13,869 nt of DNA from Scytonema sp. UIC 10036 (GCF_009725235.1 NZ_WJFC01000280.1:1-13869), one strand, 5' to 3'. Positions 1 through 7,216 are shown, counted from the first letter of the stretch. The notes: generated by a model from the sequence alone, not told the origin. A program made the numbers and translations.

Positions 1-20
1 CCCCCTACCCCCTAACCCCT
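1..20. repeat. C-rich heptamer repeat remnant at window edge
   Basis: The first 20 bases are CCCCCTACCCCCTAACCCCT, the same CCCCTAC/CCCCTAA heptamer found at 1955-2017 and, as its complement, at 8864-8896. The array is cut by the window edge, so its length is unknown. By analogy with other arrays here it may mark the 3' end of a gene lying to the left. Confidence 0.75.
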
Positions 21-284
21 CTAGAAGCAAAACAATTAAACAAGATGAGAATAGAAGTGAAAATGTCAAGTAAAATGAGAGAGAGGACACAAAACATAAC
101 AAAACTTCTATAAAAGCAGTTATTACTAGTGCATATTGGTGGAACCCAGGCAACCATGAGTAACAGGCAACAAAGCTTTTACCATCAGCTTTTGCGCCTT
201 CTGCCCTCTGCCTCCGTACCTCTACCTTTCTGTACTAGTGCTGTCTCTCCGAACAAAGGCAAAATGGAAGTCAAGACACCTGTG
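21..284. other. Leader region before the radical SAM gene, low-complexity
   Basis: An open frame runs through this region from 129 into the downstream gene. Its predicted residues are not family-like, and 190-232 is a pyrimidine-rich CTGCCCTCTGCCTCC-type low-complexity tract of the kind common between cyanobacterial genes. I therefore treat it as untranslated leader. No clear promoter or riboswitch was recognised. Confidence 0.45.
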
Positions 285-1760
285 ATGGAAAACCGAATTC
301 TTTACGTCCGCCTTCCTTGTAACCCTATCTTTCCTATTGGGGTTGTCTATCTTTCAGATCACGTCCACAAGCTGTTCCCCAGCATCGAGCAGAGGATTTT
401 TGATTTAGGGACGGTGCCACCCATAGATTATGCCACTGCCCTAGATCGCTGTATCGATGAATTTAAACCAACACTGCTGGTATTTTCTTGGAGAGATATC
501 CAAATTTATGCCCCTGTTGGTGGGCGTGGGGGTAACCCATTGCAGTATTCCTTTGAATTCTTTTATTCAATGAATCCCTTTGTAAAATTGCATGGGGCAT
601 TGGGCAGCTTGCGGATGCTTATCAGTTATTACACGGAACTGTGGCGTAACTTGGAGCTGATCAAGCGTGGATTAAAACGCGCTCGACGTTACCATCGAGA
701 CACTCGCCTGGTGGTTGGTGGCGGTGCAGTCAGTGTATTTTACGAACAGCTGAAAACAAGCTTGCCCAATGGGACTATTGTTTCTGTAGGAGAGGGCGAA
801 ACTCTGCTCGAAAAACTTTTAAGTGGCAGAGATTTTCGAGATGAACGTTGTTATGTGGTGGGAGAGGCACAACCACGCCAGCGTTTGATCCACGAACAAC
901 CCACTCCATTGGAGAAAACGGCTTGTAACTACGACTATATAGAAAGTATTTGGCCGGAGTTTAGTTACTATCTCCAAGAAGCTGACTTTTACATTGGCGT
1001 GCAAACCAAACGCGGTTGTCCCCACAACTGCTGCTATTGTGTTTACACCGTTGTTGAAGGAAAACAAGTTCGCGTTAACTCAGCTGATGAAGTGGTGGCT
1101 GAGATGCGCCAACTTTACGATCGCGGTATACGGAACTTCTGGTTTACAGATGCTCAGTTTATCCCGGCGAGGAAATTTATTGACGATGCTGAGGAACTCC
1201 TACAGAAAATCGTTGATTCTGGCATGACGGATATTCATTGGGCGGCATACATCCGCGCTGACAACTTGACACCAAAAATGTCTGAGTTGATGGTGAGGAC
1301 TGGAATGAACTACTTTGAAATTGGCATTACCAGTGGATCTCAAGAACTCGTTCGCAAAATGCGGATGGGTTACAACTTGCGAACAGTCTTACAAAACTGC
1401 CGGGACTTAAAAGCAGCAGGATTCAATGACTTAGTTTCCGTCAACTACTCCTTTAACGTTATTGATGAACGTCCGGAAACGATTCGCCAAACCATCGCTT
1501 ACCATCGAGAACTGGAAAAGATTTTTGGTGCTGATAAAGTCGAACCTGCTATCTTCTTTATTGGGCTTCAACCCCATACTCATTTAGAAGAGTATGGTTT
1601 TAAAGAGGGAGTCATCAAACCGGGCTGGAATCCCATGAGTCTCATGCCATGGAATTTCAGAAAACTTCTGTGGAATCCCGAACCTCTGGGTTCCTTCTTT
1701 GGTAAGGTTTGTTTGGAAGCATGGCAACGCAATCCAAATGATTTTGACGAGAAGTCATGA
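285..1760 (+). CDS. B12-binding-like radical SAM protein (PSII high-light acclimation type), C-terminus frameshifted
   Basis: A 491-residue protein from ATG 285; an ATG at 264 is an alternative. I chose 285 because MENRILYVRLPCNP is how I recall cyanobacterial relatives beginning. The radical SAM cluster motif CPHNCCYC (CxxxCxxC) is at residues 245-252 and would bind a 4Fe-4S cluster that cleaves S-adenosylmethionine. The N-terminal ~170 residues look like a Rossmann-type cobalamin-binding region (VVGGGAVS, SVGEGE), but I see no DxHxxG cobalamin ligand motif. From memory, relatives carry the database name 'photosystem II high light acclimation radical SAM protein'; the substrate is not known to me. 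The frame ends at NPNDFDEKS, but the following 115 bases continue a plausible tail in two other frames, so the gene is probably shortened by two single-base losses or by sequence errors. Confidence 0.85.
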   Translation: MENRILYVRLPCNPIFPIGVVYLSDHVHKLFPSIEQRIFDLGTVPPIDYATALDRCIDEFKPTLLVFSWRDIQIYAPVGGRGGNPLQYSFEFFYSMNPFVKLHGALGSLRMLISYYTELWRNLELIKRGLKRARRYHRDTRLVVGGGAVSVFYEQLKTSLPNGTIVSVGEGETLLEKLLSGRDFRDERCYVVGEAQPRQRLIHEQPTPLEKTACNYDYIESIWPEFSYYLQEADFYIGVQTKRGCPHNCCYCVYTVVEGKQVRVNSADEVVAEMRQLYDRGIRNFWFTDAQFIPARKFIDDAEELLQKIVDSGMTDIHWAAYIRADNLTPKMSELMVRTGMNYFEIGITSGSQELVRKMRMGYNLRTVLQNCRDLKAAGFNDLVSVNYSFNVIDERPETIRQTIAYHRELEKIFGADKVEPAIFFIGLQPHTHLEEYGFKEGVIKPGWNPMSLMPWNFRKLLWNPEPLGSFFGKVCLEAWQRNPNDFDEKS

Positions 1761-1875
1761 AAATCCTAGAAGAACGGTTCGTTGTGCCGACCTAGAAGAA
1801 GCACTTTCTGCACCCGTTGAGAGTAAAGAAAAACAACTTGTTCGGAGTCTCCAGATAAGAGGGGGTAGGGAATAG
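1757..1875 (+). pseudogene. Out-of-frame C-terminal tail of the radical SAM gene
   Basis: Past the stop at 1758-1760, the frame starting at 1757 reads MKILEERF. A second shift near 1781 opens a frame reading ADLEEALSAPVESKEKQL from 1786, which ends at TAG 1873-1875. The charged, helical composition looks like genuine protein. Adding one base near 1751 and one near 1781 would join all three frames into one tail of about 39 residues. The restored stop would lie in the G-rich heptamer array. The coding look of the tail is seen in the sequence; that it belongs to the upstream gene is inference supported by my memory of relatives ending in this way. Confidence 0.65.
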
Positions 1876-1896
1876 GGTAGGTGGTAGAGAGGGTGC
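1861..1896. repeat. G-rich degenerate heptamer array
   Basis: GGGGGTAGGG-type repeats with several GGG tracts, the complement of the CCCCTAC family at 1955-2017. The two tracts face each other across about 60 bases and could pair imperfectly in RNA or in extruded DNA. Confidence 0.6.
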
Positions 1897-1954
1897 AGAG
1901 GTGAAGAAGGTAACTAAGTAGCAATTAATAATAATTAATACACTGCAGTATCGT

Positions 1955-2017
1955 CCTACCCCCACTCCCTACTCCCACCCCTAACCCCTACCCCTACCCC
2001 CTACCCCCTACCCCCTG
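1955..2017. repeat. C-rich heptamer array (CTACCCC) before the DICT gene
   Basis: Tandem CTACCCC units. Three are perfect near 1999-2017 and they are preceded by variants such as CTAACCC and CTACTCC. The minus strand holds many G tracts of three or more, so it can in principle form G-quadruplexes. The array ends 32 bases before the ATG at 2050 and would lie in the 5' untranslated region or core promoter of that gene. Confidence 0.75.
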
Positions 2018-2049
2018 CTTTTCCCTGCGCATTCATCTCATAAAATCCC

Positions 2050-3402
2050 ATGTTAGAAGGCTCAATTTTACAAAAACTAGAAACATCTCATCGGTATAGT
2101 AAAAGACCAATCCAATTCGGTGTTTACTACAAAAATACTTTAGTCTCGTTGTGTCACGCCTTGGAAGACCACATCCTACAAGACGAGGGTAAACCCTTAG
2201 TCATTACAGCCTTTCAACAGGGGAAGTGGTATTTACAAGAAGCGGAAAGATATGCAGATATAGCCAAAAAAGCCAGTCATATTACCATTATGGCAGCTAT
2301 AGATAGCGGGTTCGCCGAACACACTACCAGTCAGTTGCCTAACGTCAGTTTGGTGCCATTAAATACAACAGATCCAGTAGCTCAAGAATGGCATCTCATT
2401 ATCCTATCGGTGGGATACACAGCAATGGTCATTTGTCAAGAGTTAACGGAAGCTGATTATGGTTCTAACGGGCTACCCGTATCGGATATAGAACGAAAAT
2501 TCTACGGTTTGTGGACGTTTGAGCCAGAATTGGTACAGCAGACAGCAGAACTAGCGATCGCCCATGTTGAACGATACAATCCAGAACTAGCGACAAAACT
2601 CAACTCATACAAAGAAACCATTCACCCCAGTTTTGCCACATTAGAAAACTTAAGTGAAGTCACTGCCCGTGTTGTAGATTATCTCCAAACAGGGCAATTC
2701 AACCTGCCAGAATATACAACAACTCGCCATCAAGCACTCGATCGCAATTTAGTGTCCAACGAAATTCAGGCATTTTTGCGGATGGCACAAATTCTTGATG
2801 CATCAGATATCAAAAATCCAAAAGCAGCATCAGAAGTTGTGGCACTTTCAGAAATAATGGGACAACTTCTAGATCTTCCTGCGTGGCAAATGAAACGCCT
2901 GCGCCTTGCGGGTTGGCTGCATCGTATAGAACCTTTACAAAAATCAGAAAGTATTTTACCTCCAGGGACTTATACTCGATACCAACAAGACGCACCGAGT
3001 TGTCCACTCACTTGTCCCCTAGTACCCGGTACGCAAGTCCTGCGAAGAATGCCAAGATTGAGAGCGATCGCACAAATTATTACACACCAAACCGAGTGGT
3101 GGGATGGAACGGGAGAACCAGCAGGATTGGTAGGGGATGAAATTCCTCTAGAATCGAGAATTTTATCACTAGTCGCCGATTTTCAGTGGCGGGTAAACAA
3201 GAAACGAACCACCCAAGTTAACCTAGAAGAAATCTTTGTCCAAGCGCTAGAAGAATGTAGAACACTCCAATCGCACCGCTTCGATCCTAAACTTGTAGAC
3301 ACGTTAGCTTTACTAGTCATGGGTTTGCAACAAGGGCTTGACTTACCTCAGATGGTACCTAAAGTCAGCAGTGGTATGTGGTTGCTCACCAGTAACCAGT
3401 AA
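2050..3402 (+). CDS. DICT sensory domain protein with degenerate HD-GYP C-terminus
   Basis: A 450-residue cytoplasmic protein. The N-terminal ~185 residues (IQFGVYYKNTLVSLCHALED, WYLQEAERYADIA, YGLWTFEPELV) match my memory of the cyanobacterial DICT domain, a sensor module named for its link to diguanylate cyclases and two-component proteins. The C-terminal half resembles HD-GYP cyclic-di-GMP phosphodiesterases, with HQTEWWDGTGEPAGL from residue 346 and IPLESRILSLVADF after it. The catalytic HD pair is replaced by H291-R292 in AGWLHRI, and GYP reads GEP, so hydrolysis is unlikely and a binding or scaffold role fits better. No Shine-Dalgarno site precedes ATG 2050. The last residues TSNQ and the stop come from an AGTAACC repeat. 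It stands alone, with no neighbouring cyclase. Confidence 0.85.
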   Translation: MLEGSILQKLETSHRYSKRPIQFGVYYKNTLVSLCHALEDHILQDEGKPLVITAFQQGKWYLQEAERYADIAKKASHITIMAAIDSGFAEHTTSQLPNVSLVPLNTTDPVAQEWHLIILSVGYTAMVICQELTEADYGSNGLPVSDIERKFYGLWTFEPELVQQTAELAIAHVERYNPELATKLNSYKETIHPSFATLENLSEVTARVVDYLQTGQFNLPEYTTTRHQALDRNLVSNEIQAFLRMAQILDASDIKNPKAASEVVALSEIMGQLLDLPAWQMKRLRLAGWLHRIEPLQKSESILPPGTYTRYQQDAPSCPLTCPLVPGTQVLRRMPRLRAIAQIITHQTEWWDGTGEPAGLVGDEIPLESRILSLVADFQWRVNKKRTTQVNLEEIFVQALEECRTLQSHRFDPKLVDTLALLVMGLQQGLDLPQMVPKVSSGMWLLTSNQ

Positions 3403-3407
3403 CCAGT
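3384..3407. repeat. AGTAACC heptamer repeat carrying a stop codon
   Basis: GCTCACC then AGTAACC (3391), AGTAACC (3398) and AGT. The TAA of the first full unit is out of frame and that of the second (3400-3402) ends the DICT gene. AGTAACCAGT at 3391-3400 is matched by its inverse ACTGGTTACT at 3530-3539. Confidence 0.8.
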
Positions 3408-3419
3408 TTCACACTCTCG

Positions 3420-3440
3420 TTCCCAGCCTGAGGCTGGGAA
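3420..3440. terminator. Perfect 9-bp hairpin, terminator or dispersed palindrome
   Basis: TTCCCAGCC (3420-3428), loop TGA, GGCTGGGAA (3432-3440). It lies 17 bases after the DICT gene stop, where a terminator would be expected, but no T run follows. As far as I recall, very similar CGTTCCCAGCCT palindromes recur in cyanobacterial genomes, so it may instead be a dispersed repeat. Confidence 0.55.
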
Positions 3441-3611
3441 TGACTGCACGGAGGCTCCTTTTCCAGTAAAGAAGTAGCGTTTGTTGTTTGGTCACTCGGC
3501 GATCGCGATGCACTTATCACCAGTCACTCACTGGTTACTGCTCTGTAACAAATTCTGTAACAATCGCACCATTTAAACATATTTCAGTCTATACCTAGAA
3601 CAACCATCTAG

Positions 3612-3633
3612 GGGATATCCCGGTCAAAGCGGG
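3612..3633. promoter_or_regulatory. Palindrome and hairpin abutting the RnfD-like start codon
   Basis: The perfect 10-bp palindrome GGGATATCCC (3612-3621) overlaps a short hairpin with arms CCCG (3619-3622) and CGGG (3630-3633), which ends two bases before ATG 3636. The hairpin would cover the ribosome entry region and the palindrome could be an operator. Neither role is tested. The rest of 3441-3611 shows only a HIP1 site (3499) and degenerate repeats, such as CTGTAACA occurring twice. Confidence 0.35.
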
Positions 3634-3635
3634 TA

Positions 3636-4460
3636 ATGCTGTTTAAAGATATACGCGATTATCAAATTCTTTTTCTCACCTTGTTCTTAATTCTAGGTAT
3701 TGGAGCAAGAGACTGGACATTACAACCTCAGTTCATTATAGTATCGATTGTTACTTGTATATTAACACAATGGCTTTTGTCATTGGTTATCAATCATTTG
3801 TCAATTGTTCAGAACAAAGAACAAACCATAAATCTCCGAAGTGCCATCATTACTTCCCTCGGACTCAGCCTGTTGCTAAGGGCTGACCATTGGACAACAA
3901 TGGCTTTAGCCGCAGCAAGCGCCATTGGTAGCAAATTTATCTTTAAAGTTGACGGCAAACATTTCTTTAACCCTGCCAACTTTGGCATCATCTCTGCCTT
4001 AGCACTGACTCCTGATGCATGGGTTTCACCCGGACAGTGGGGGGAAGACTGGTGGTATGGACTGTTATTTGCGGGAACAGGAGGCATGATTCTCAAACGA
4101 GTTGGTCGTTGGGACACAACAGCAGCTTTTTTAGGTACCTACGCTGGGTTAGAAGCAATTCGCAATCTTTGGTTGGGATGGACTTGGGATGTTTTTTGGC
4201 ATCGGCTTATGAGCGGCTCATTGCTTTTGTTTGCCCTATTTATGATAACAGACCCTCGCTCAATTCCCAATGCAAAAATTGGGCGCATAGTTTGGGCTGT
4301 ATGCATAGCGCTATTGACTTTTGTTCTACGGAATGACTTCTACATTTCCACAGCAGTTTTTTGGGCATTATTTGCAATTGCTCCATTGACTGTCTTAACA
4401 GACATTTTGTGGTCAGCACCACGTTTTTACTGGTCAATGGAAAGAAAAGTTAATGGCTAA
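3636..4460 (+). CDS. RnfD/NqrB-family membrane protein (UnbU-like)
   Basis: A 274-residue, very hydrophobic protein with roughly eight to ten membrane segments. KFIFKVDGKHFFNPANFG (about residues 100-117) and SGSLLLFALFMITDPRSIPN (TDPR at 205-208) match the NQR2/RnfD/RnfE family, the membrane subunits of Na+-pumping NADH:quinone and Rnf oxidoreductases, and the UnbU relatives found in enediyne clusters. I do not see the S/T-G-A-T covalent flavin site; a loop reading GRWDTTAAF lies where the GETS loop of RnfD would be expected. No other rnf or nqr gene is nearby, so it is not part of a standard complex here. The downstream exported DUF2330-type protein is its only obvious partner. The final residues VNG and the stop come from a TAATGGC repeat. 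Confidence 0.8.
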   Translation: MLFKDIRDYQILFLTLFLILGIGARDWTLQPQFIIVSIVTCILTQWLLSLVINHLSIVQNKEQTINLRSAIITSLGLSLLLRADHWTTMALAAASAIGSKFIFKVDGKHFFNPANFGIISALALTPDAWVSPGQWGEDWWYGLLFAGTGGMILKRVGRWDTTAAFLGTYAGLEAIRNLWLGWTWDVFWHRLMSGSLLLFALFMITDPRSIPNAKIGRIVWAVCIALLTFVLRNDFYISTAVFWALFAIAPLTVLTDILWSAPRFYWSMERKVNG

Positions 4461-4520
4461 TGGCTAATGGCTAATGGCTAATTGCCACTAACAAGCAACA
4501 ACTAACAACTAACAACTAAC
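4451..4520. repeat. Composite ten-unit heptamer array
   Basis: Ten consecutive 7-bp units in constant phase: TAATGGC four times, then TAATTGC, CACTAAC, AAGCAAC and AACTAAC three times. It contains the stop of the RnfD-like gene (TAA 4458-4460) and forms the whole leader of the next gene up to 8 bases before its ATG. There is no room for a normal ribosome binding site. Confidence 0.85.
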
Positions 4521-4528
4521 AATCCTTT

Positions 4529-5899
4529 ATGAAACCATATCAATTCATCATTTCATTACTACTAACAGTTACAGTTGCTGTTTGCTTTGTGCCTCCCGCC
4601 TGGGCTTTTTGTGGATTTTATGTTGCCAAGGCTGATAGTAAACTGTATAACAAGGCATCACAAGTTGCGATCGCACGAAGTGGAGATCGGACTGTTCTGA
4701 CAATGGCAAACGACTATCAAGGAGAAGTCAAAGATTTTGCAGTTGTTGTACCCGTACCCACTGTAGTACAAAAAGACCAAGTACGAGTTGCTCTCCCCAA
4801 AATTCTCGAACGTTTGGATGCTTTTAGTGCGCCGCGATTGGTAGAGTATTTTGACTCTAACCCTTGTGCTCAAAATTACCCAGAAGCCATGGACGCTTTA
4901 CCAGTACCAGCACCTAGAAGTGCAGGTGCGGCAAGGAGAGAACGGAATGATAGTTTGGGTGTGACTGTTGAAGCTCGTTTTAATGTTGGTGAATATGACA
5001 TTGTGATTCTTAGTGCTAAAGAATCAGGCGGATTGGAAACTTGGTTAAATCGTAACGGATACAAGATTCCTAGAGGGGCGCAACAATTACTTCAACCTTA
5101 CATCCGTCAGAAAATGAAGTTTTTTGTTGCCAAAGTCAACCTAGATAAATTTGAAAAAACAGGATATCAGTTTTTGCGTCCGTTGCAAATTTCTTATCAA
5201 TCACCTAAATTTATGCTGCCAATTCGTTTGGGGATGATTAATGCGACAAGCGAGCAAGATTTGATTGTCTATATTCTATCGCCCAAAGGACAAGCTGAAG
5301 TTACAAATTACCGAACAGTCAAAATCCCCTCAGATGCAAACATCCCTCTGTTTGTGAAACAAGAATTTGGTAGTTTTTACAAATCCATGTTCCAAACTGC
5401 CTACACGCGAGAAGATAAAAAAGTAGCTTTCCTAGAATATGCTTGGGACATGAGCAATTGCGATCCTTGTTCTGCCGATCCTCTCAACCGTGAAGAACTC
5501 AAGCAAGCAGGGGTATTTTGGTTGGATAATGTTTCTCCAGAGAATAAACCAGTACCCCGTCCCAGAGTTGTGCGTCCTCCAGTTATGTCTGATAATGTTT
5601 TTATAACCCGTTTGCACGTGCGTTATACCCGAAATAAATTCCCAGAAGACTTAATGTTTCAAGAAACCTCTAACCGCGAATCTTTCCAGGGGCGATACAT
5701 TTTGCAGCATCCTTTTACGGGCGAGATGAACTGTGAAATTGGTAGACAATACAAACAGTCTTTGCCGAAACGTTTTGAAGGGGAAGCCCAAACTCTTGCA
5801 AAACTAACCAATTGGAACATCCAAGAAATTCGCAGCAAAATGAAGCTAGGGGGTCAAGTTACGACTTCTTGGTGGCGCAACTTCTTCTCTTGGTTATAA
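4529..5899 (+). CDS. Exported DUF2330-type protein
   Basis: A 456-residue protein. Residues 1-26 are a classic signal peptide: Lys2, a hydrophobic core, then PAWA before FCGFYV, giving probable cleavage after Ala26. The mature part, with FCGFYVAKADSKLYNKASQ followed by VVVPVPT, resembles the DUF2330 family (assignment from memory; function unknown). Cysteines include C28, CDPC at 311-314 and one near the C-terminus in EMNCEIG, so disulfides or metal binding outside the cytoplasm are possible. No C-terminal membrane anchor was seen. The gene lies 68 nt after the RnfD-like gene on the same strand. ATG 4529 was chosen because it starts the signal peptide; its leader is a heptamer array with no Shine-Dalgarno sequence. 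Confidence 0.8.
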   Translation: MKPYQFIISLLLTVTVAVCFVPPAWAFCGFYVAKADSKLYNKASQVAIARSGDRTVLTMANDYQGEVKDFAVVVPVPTVVQKDQVRVALPKILERLDAFSAPRLVEYFDSNPCAQNYPEAMDALPVPAPRSAGAARRERNDSLGVTVEARFNVGEYDIVILSAKESGGLETWLNRNGYKIPRGAQQLLQPYIRQKMKFFVAKVNLDKFEKTGYQFLRPLQISYQSPKFMLPIRLGMINATSEQDLIVYILSPKGQAEVTNYRTVKIPSDANIPLFVKQEFGSFYKSMFQTAYTREDKKVAFLEYAWDMSNCDPCSADPLNREELKQAGVFWLDNVSPENKPVPRPRVVRPPVMSDNVFITRLHVRYTRNKFPEDLMFQETSNRESFQGRYILQHPFTGEMNCEIGRQYKQSLPKRFEGEAQTLAKLTNWNIQEIRSKMKLGGQVTTSWWRNFFSWL

Positions 5900-5932
5900 T
5901 GCGTGCAAGCAAGCCACAATTCAGCAATGTCA

Positions 5933-6620
5933 ATTACGTAACACTGTCATCCTCCATGAACATAGAAGAAATTCGCTTGGGACAACTCAAACACCTACCT
6001 GGGGCTTCTTTAGAAGACGAAGATTTATCAAATCTCGATTTAAACCGCATTAATCTCGCTGGTGCAAACCTGGGGGGCGTAAATTTCACAGGTTCTAAAC
6101 TTGAGGGCGGGCATTTAGAAGGCGCTAATTTAATGGGAGCAATTCTTGTACAAGTTGACTTGCGGGCAAACTTAATGGGAGCAAATTTAATGCAAGCGGA
6201 TTTAACAGAAGCTGACTTGCGAGGTGGTAACTTCCGGGGTGCTAACCTAATGGGTGCGAGATTGAGTGAGGTATCTTGTGCTGGTGCTTTTTTTAGTGGC
6301 GCTAATTTAATGAATGTTAACTTACAGGGTGTTGACTTTCGCGGTGCTGATTTGCGCGGTGCAAATTTAACTGGGGCAAATCTTAAAGGTGCAGATTTAA
6401 GCCGTGCAGATTTGCAAGGGGCTTTGTTGAGTGAGGCAAATTTAGAGGAAGCCGATTTGCGAGGGGCAAATCTTGCAGGAGCAAATCTCACAGGAGCAAA
6501 TTTACTCTGTGCTGAATTAGATGGTGCTAATTTAAATGGTATTAATTTAGACAGGACGTGTTTGGTAGGCACAGTACAGTAGTAGAGCAAAAAATTTATC
6601 ACTTAATACTGTTACGTAAT
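5933..6620. repeat. 11-bp inverted repeat flanking the pentapeptide gene
   Basis: ATTACGTAACA at 5933-5943 and its exact reverse complement TGTTACGTAAT at 6610-6620. The left copy is 12 bases before ATG 5956 and the right copy starts 28 bases after the stop. The core TTACGTAA is itself palindromic, so each copy could also be a dimeric regulator site. No target duplication was recognised. Confidence 0.4.
5956..6582 (+). CDS. Pentapeptide-repeat protein
   Basis: A 208-residue protein. After a short N-terminus (MNIEEIRLGQLKHLPGASLE), nearly all of it is A(D/N)LxX pentapeptide repeats such as GANLMGANLMQADLTEADLR, which fold as a right-handed square beta-helix. Such proteins are plentiful in cyanobacteria and mostly have no assigned role; some relatives mimic DNA, but nothing here argues for that. 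One repeat lacks a residue: DLRANL at residues 69-73 where DLRGANL is expected, a clean three-base loss. ATG 5956 fits the usual N-terminus. An upstream ATG at 5899 overlaps the DUF2330 stop (ATAATG) and could allow coupled translation. It is probably cytoplasmic and co-transcribed with the two genes before it. Confidence 0.85.
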   Translation: MNIEEIRLGQLKHLPGASLEDEDLSNLDLNRINLAGANLGGVNFTGSKLEGGHLEGANLMGAILVQVDLRANLMGANLMQADLTEADLRGGNFRGANLMGARLSEVSCAGAFFSGANLMNVNLQGVDFRGADLRGANLTGANLKGADLSRADLQGALLSEANLEEADLRGANLAGANLTGANLLCAELDGANLNGINLDRTCLVGTVQ

Positions 6621-6693
6621 ATTATCATGTTATCCCTTACACGTGCAAGGGCATACTGAGTATTGGAAGCCAATGTTTGGAGAAGAAGTTAGT

Positions 6694-7077
6694 ATGAACG
6701 TGAATGTAGCAGTAGATTCAACCATCACAGGGCAATTGCCTTTAAAACTGGCTGGAACAGAGAGCATTACCAATACTTCTTCTAAGGACGACAAAACAAC
6801 AACCTCAGACACATTAGATTTAAAAACTGTTCTCAAGCTATATCAAGAGTTACAAAACCATGCTCAGCAATTAGAAGAGACATTAGCTTTATCGGATAGG
6901 CAGTTTCAAATCCTTGAATCCATTGCTTGGGGAAAGCCGCTAGCAACTGTTTTAGAGGAGTTAGCCCTGTTAATTGAATCGCGCTCAAAACAGACAGTCT
7001 ATTGTTCCTTTTTGTCTGTTACTGAATTTGCGATCGTGTTACCGATTAATACCTCACCAGTGACCAGCGATCGGTGA
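6694..7077 (+). pseudogene. Truncated GAF-domain sensor fragment
   Basis: 127 residues from ATG 6694, supported by GGAGAAGAAG at 6679-6688; GTG 6643 would extend it. A disordered start is followed by a helix (LKLYQELQNHAQQLEETLAL) and then by the opening of a GAF domain as seen in cyanobacterial sensor kinases: LESIAWGKPLATVLEELALL followed by a first strand near YCSFLSV. The domain breaks off there. The last residues SPVTSDR are encoded by a heptamer array that also supplies the stop. It lacks the rest of the GAF domain and any output domain, so I read it as the 5' remnant of a lost sensor gene. It may still be expressed, since its start signals are intact. It is not simply a broken front end of the next kinase, which has its own complete GAF domain. 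Confidence 0.6.
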
Positions 7078-7100
7078 CAAATGACAAATGACAAATGGCA
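7052..7100. repeat. Seven-unit heptamer array (TGACAAA type)
   Basis: Units in constant phase: CCTCACC, AGTGACC, AGCGATC, GGTGACA, AATGACA, AATGACA, AATGGCA. The TGA of the fourth unit (7075-7077) is the stop of the GAF fragment. Unit sequence drifts along the array while the 7-bp spacing holds. Confidence 0.8.
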
Positions 7101-7160
7101 TTTAAATCTCTAAGAAGACTTCATCATTTCTAAGTAAGAATACGGTATTATTTTCCCCTA

Positions 7161-7186
7161 TATAATGTTATCAATCCAACATAACA
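7161..7186 (+). promoter_or_regulatory. Candidate promoter with inverted repeat for the histidine kinase
   Basis: A consensus -10 hexamer TATAAT at 7161-7166 lies 51 bases before ATG 7217. It touches an inverted repeat TGTTAT (7166-7171)/ATAACA (7181-7186) that would cover the start site region. No good -35 hexamer is evident, so confidence is limited. Confidence 0.35.
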
Positions 7187-7216
7187 CAAATAATACTTAA
7201 GCATCTATCAAAAAAA

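Noticed and set aside
129..284. N-terminal extension of the radical SAM protein
   Set aside because: The extra 52 residues are encoded by a repeat-like CTGCCCTCTGCCTCC tract and do not resemble the start of relatives.
1955..2017. CRISPR-like array
   Set aside because: Units are only 7 bp with no spacers, and no cas gene is present; it is a short tandem repeat.
5934..6602. Long open frame on the minus strand opposite the pentapeptide gene (222 residues)
   Set aside because: It is the mirror of the repeating GCNAAYYTN pattern, gives a monotonous KFAPxRFAP protein, and has no start signal; it is a shadow of the plus-strand gene.
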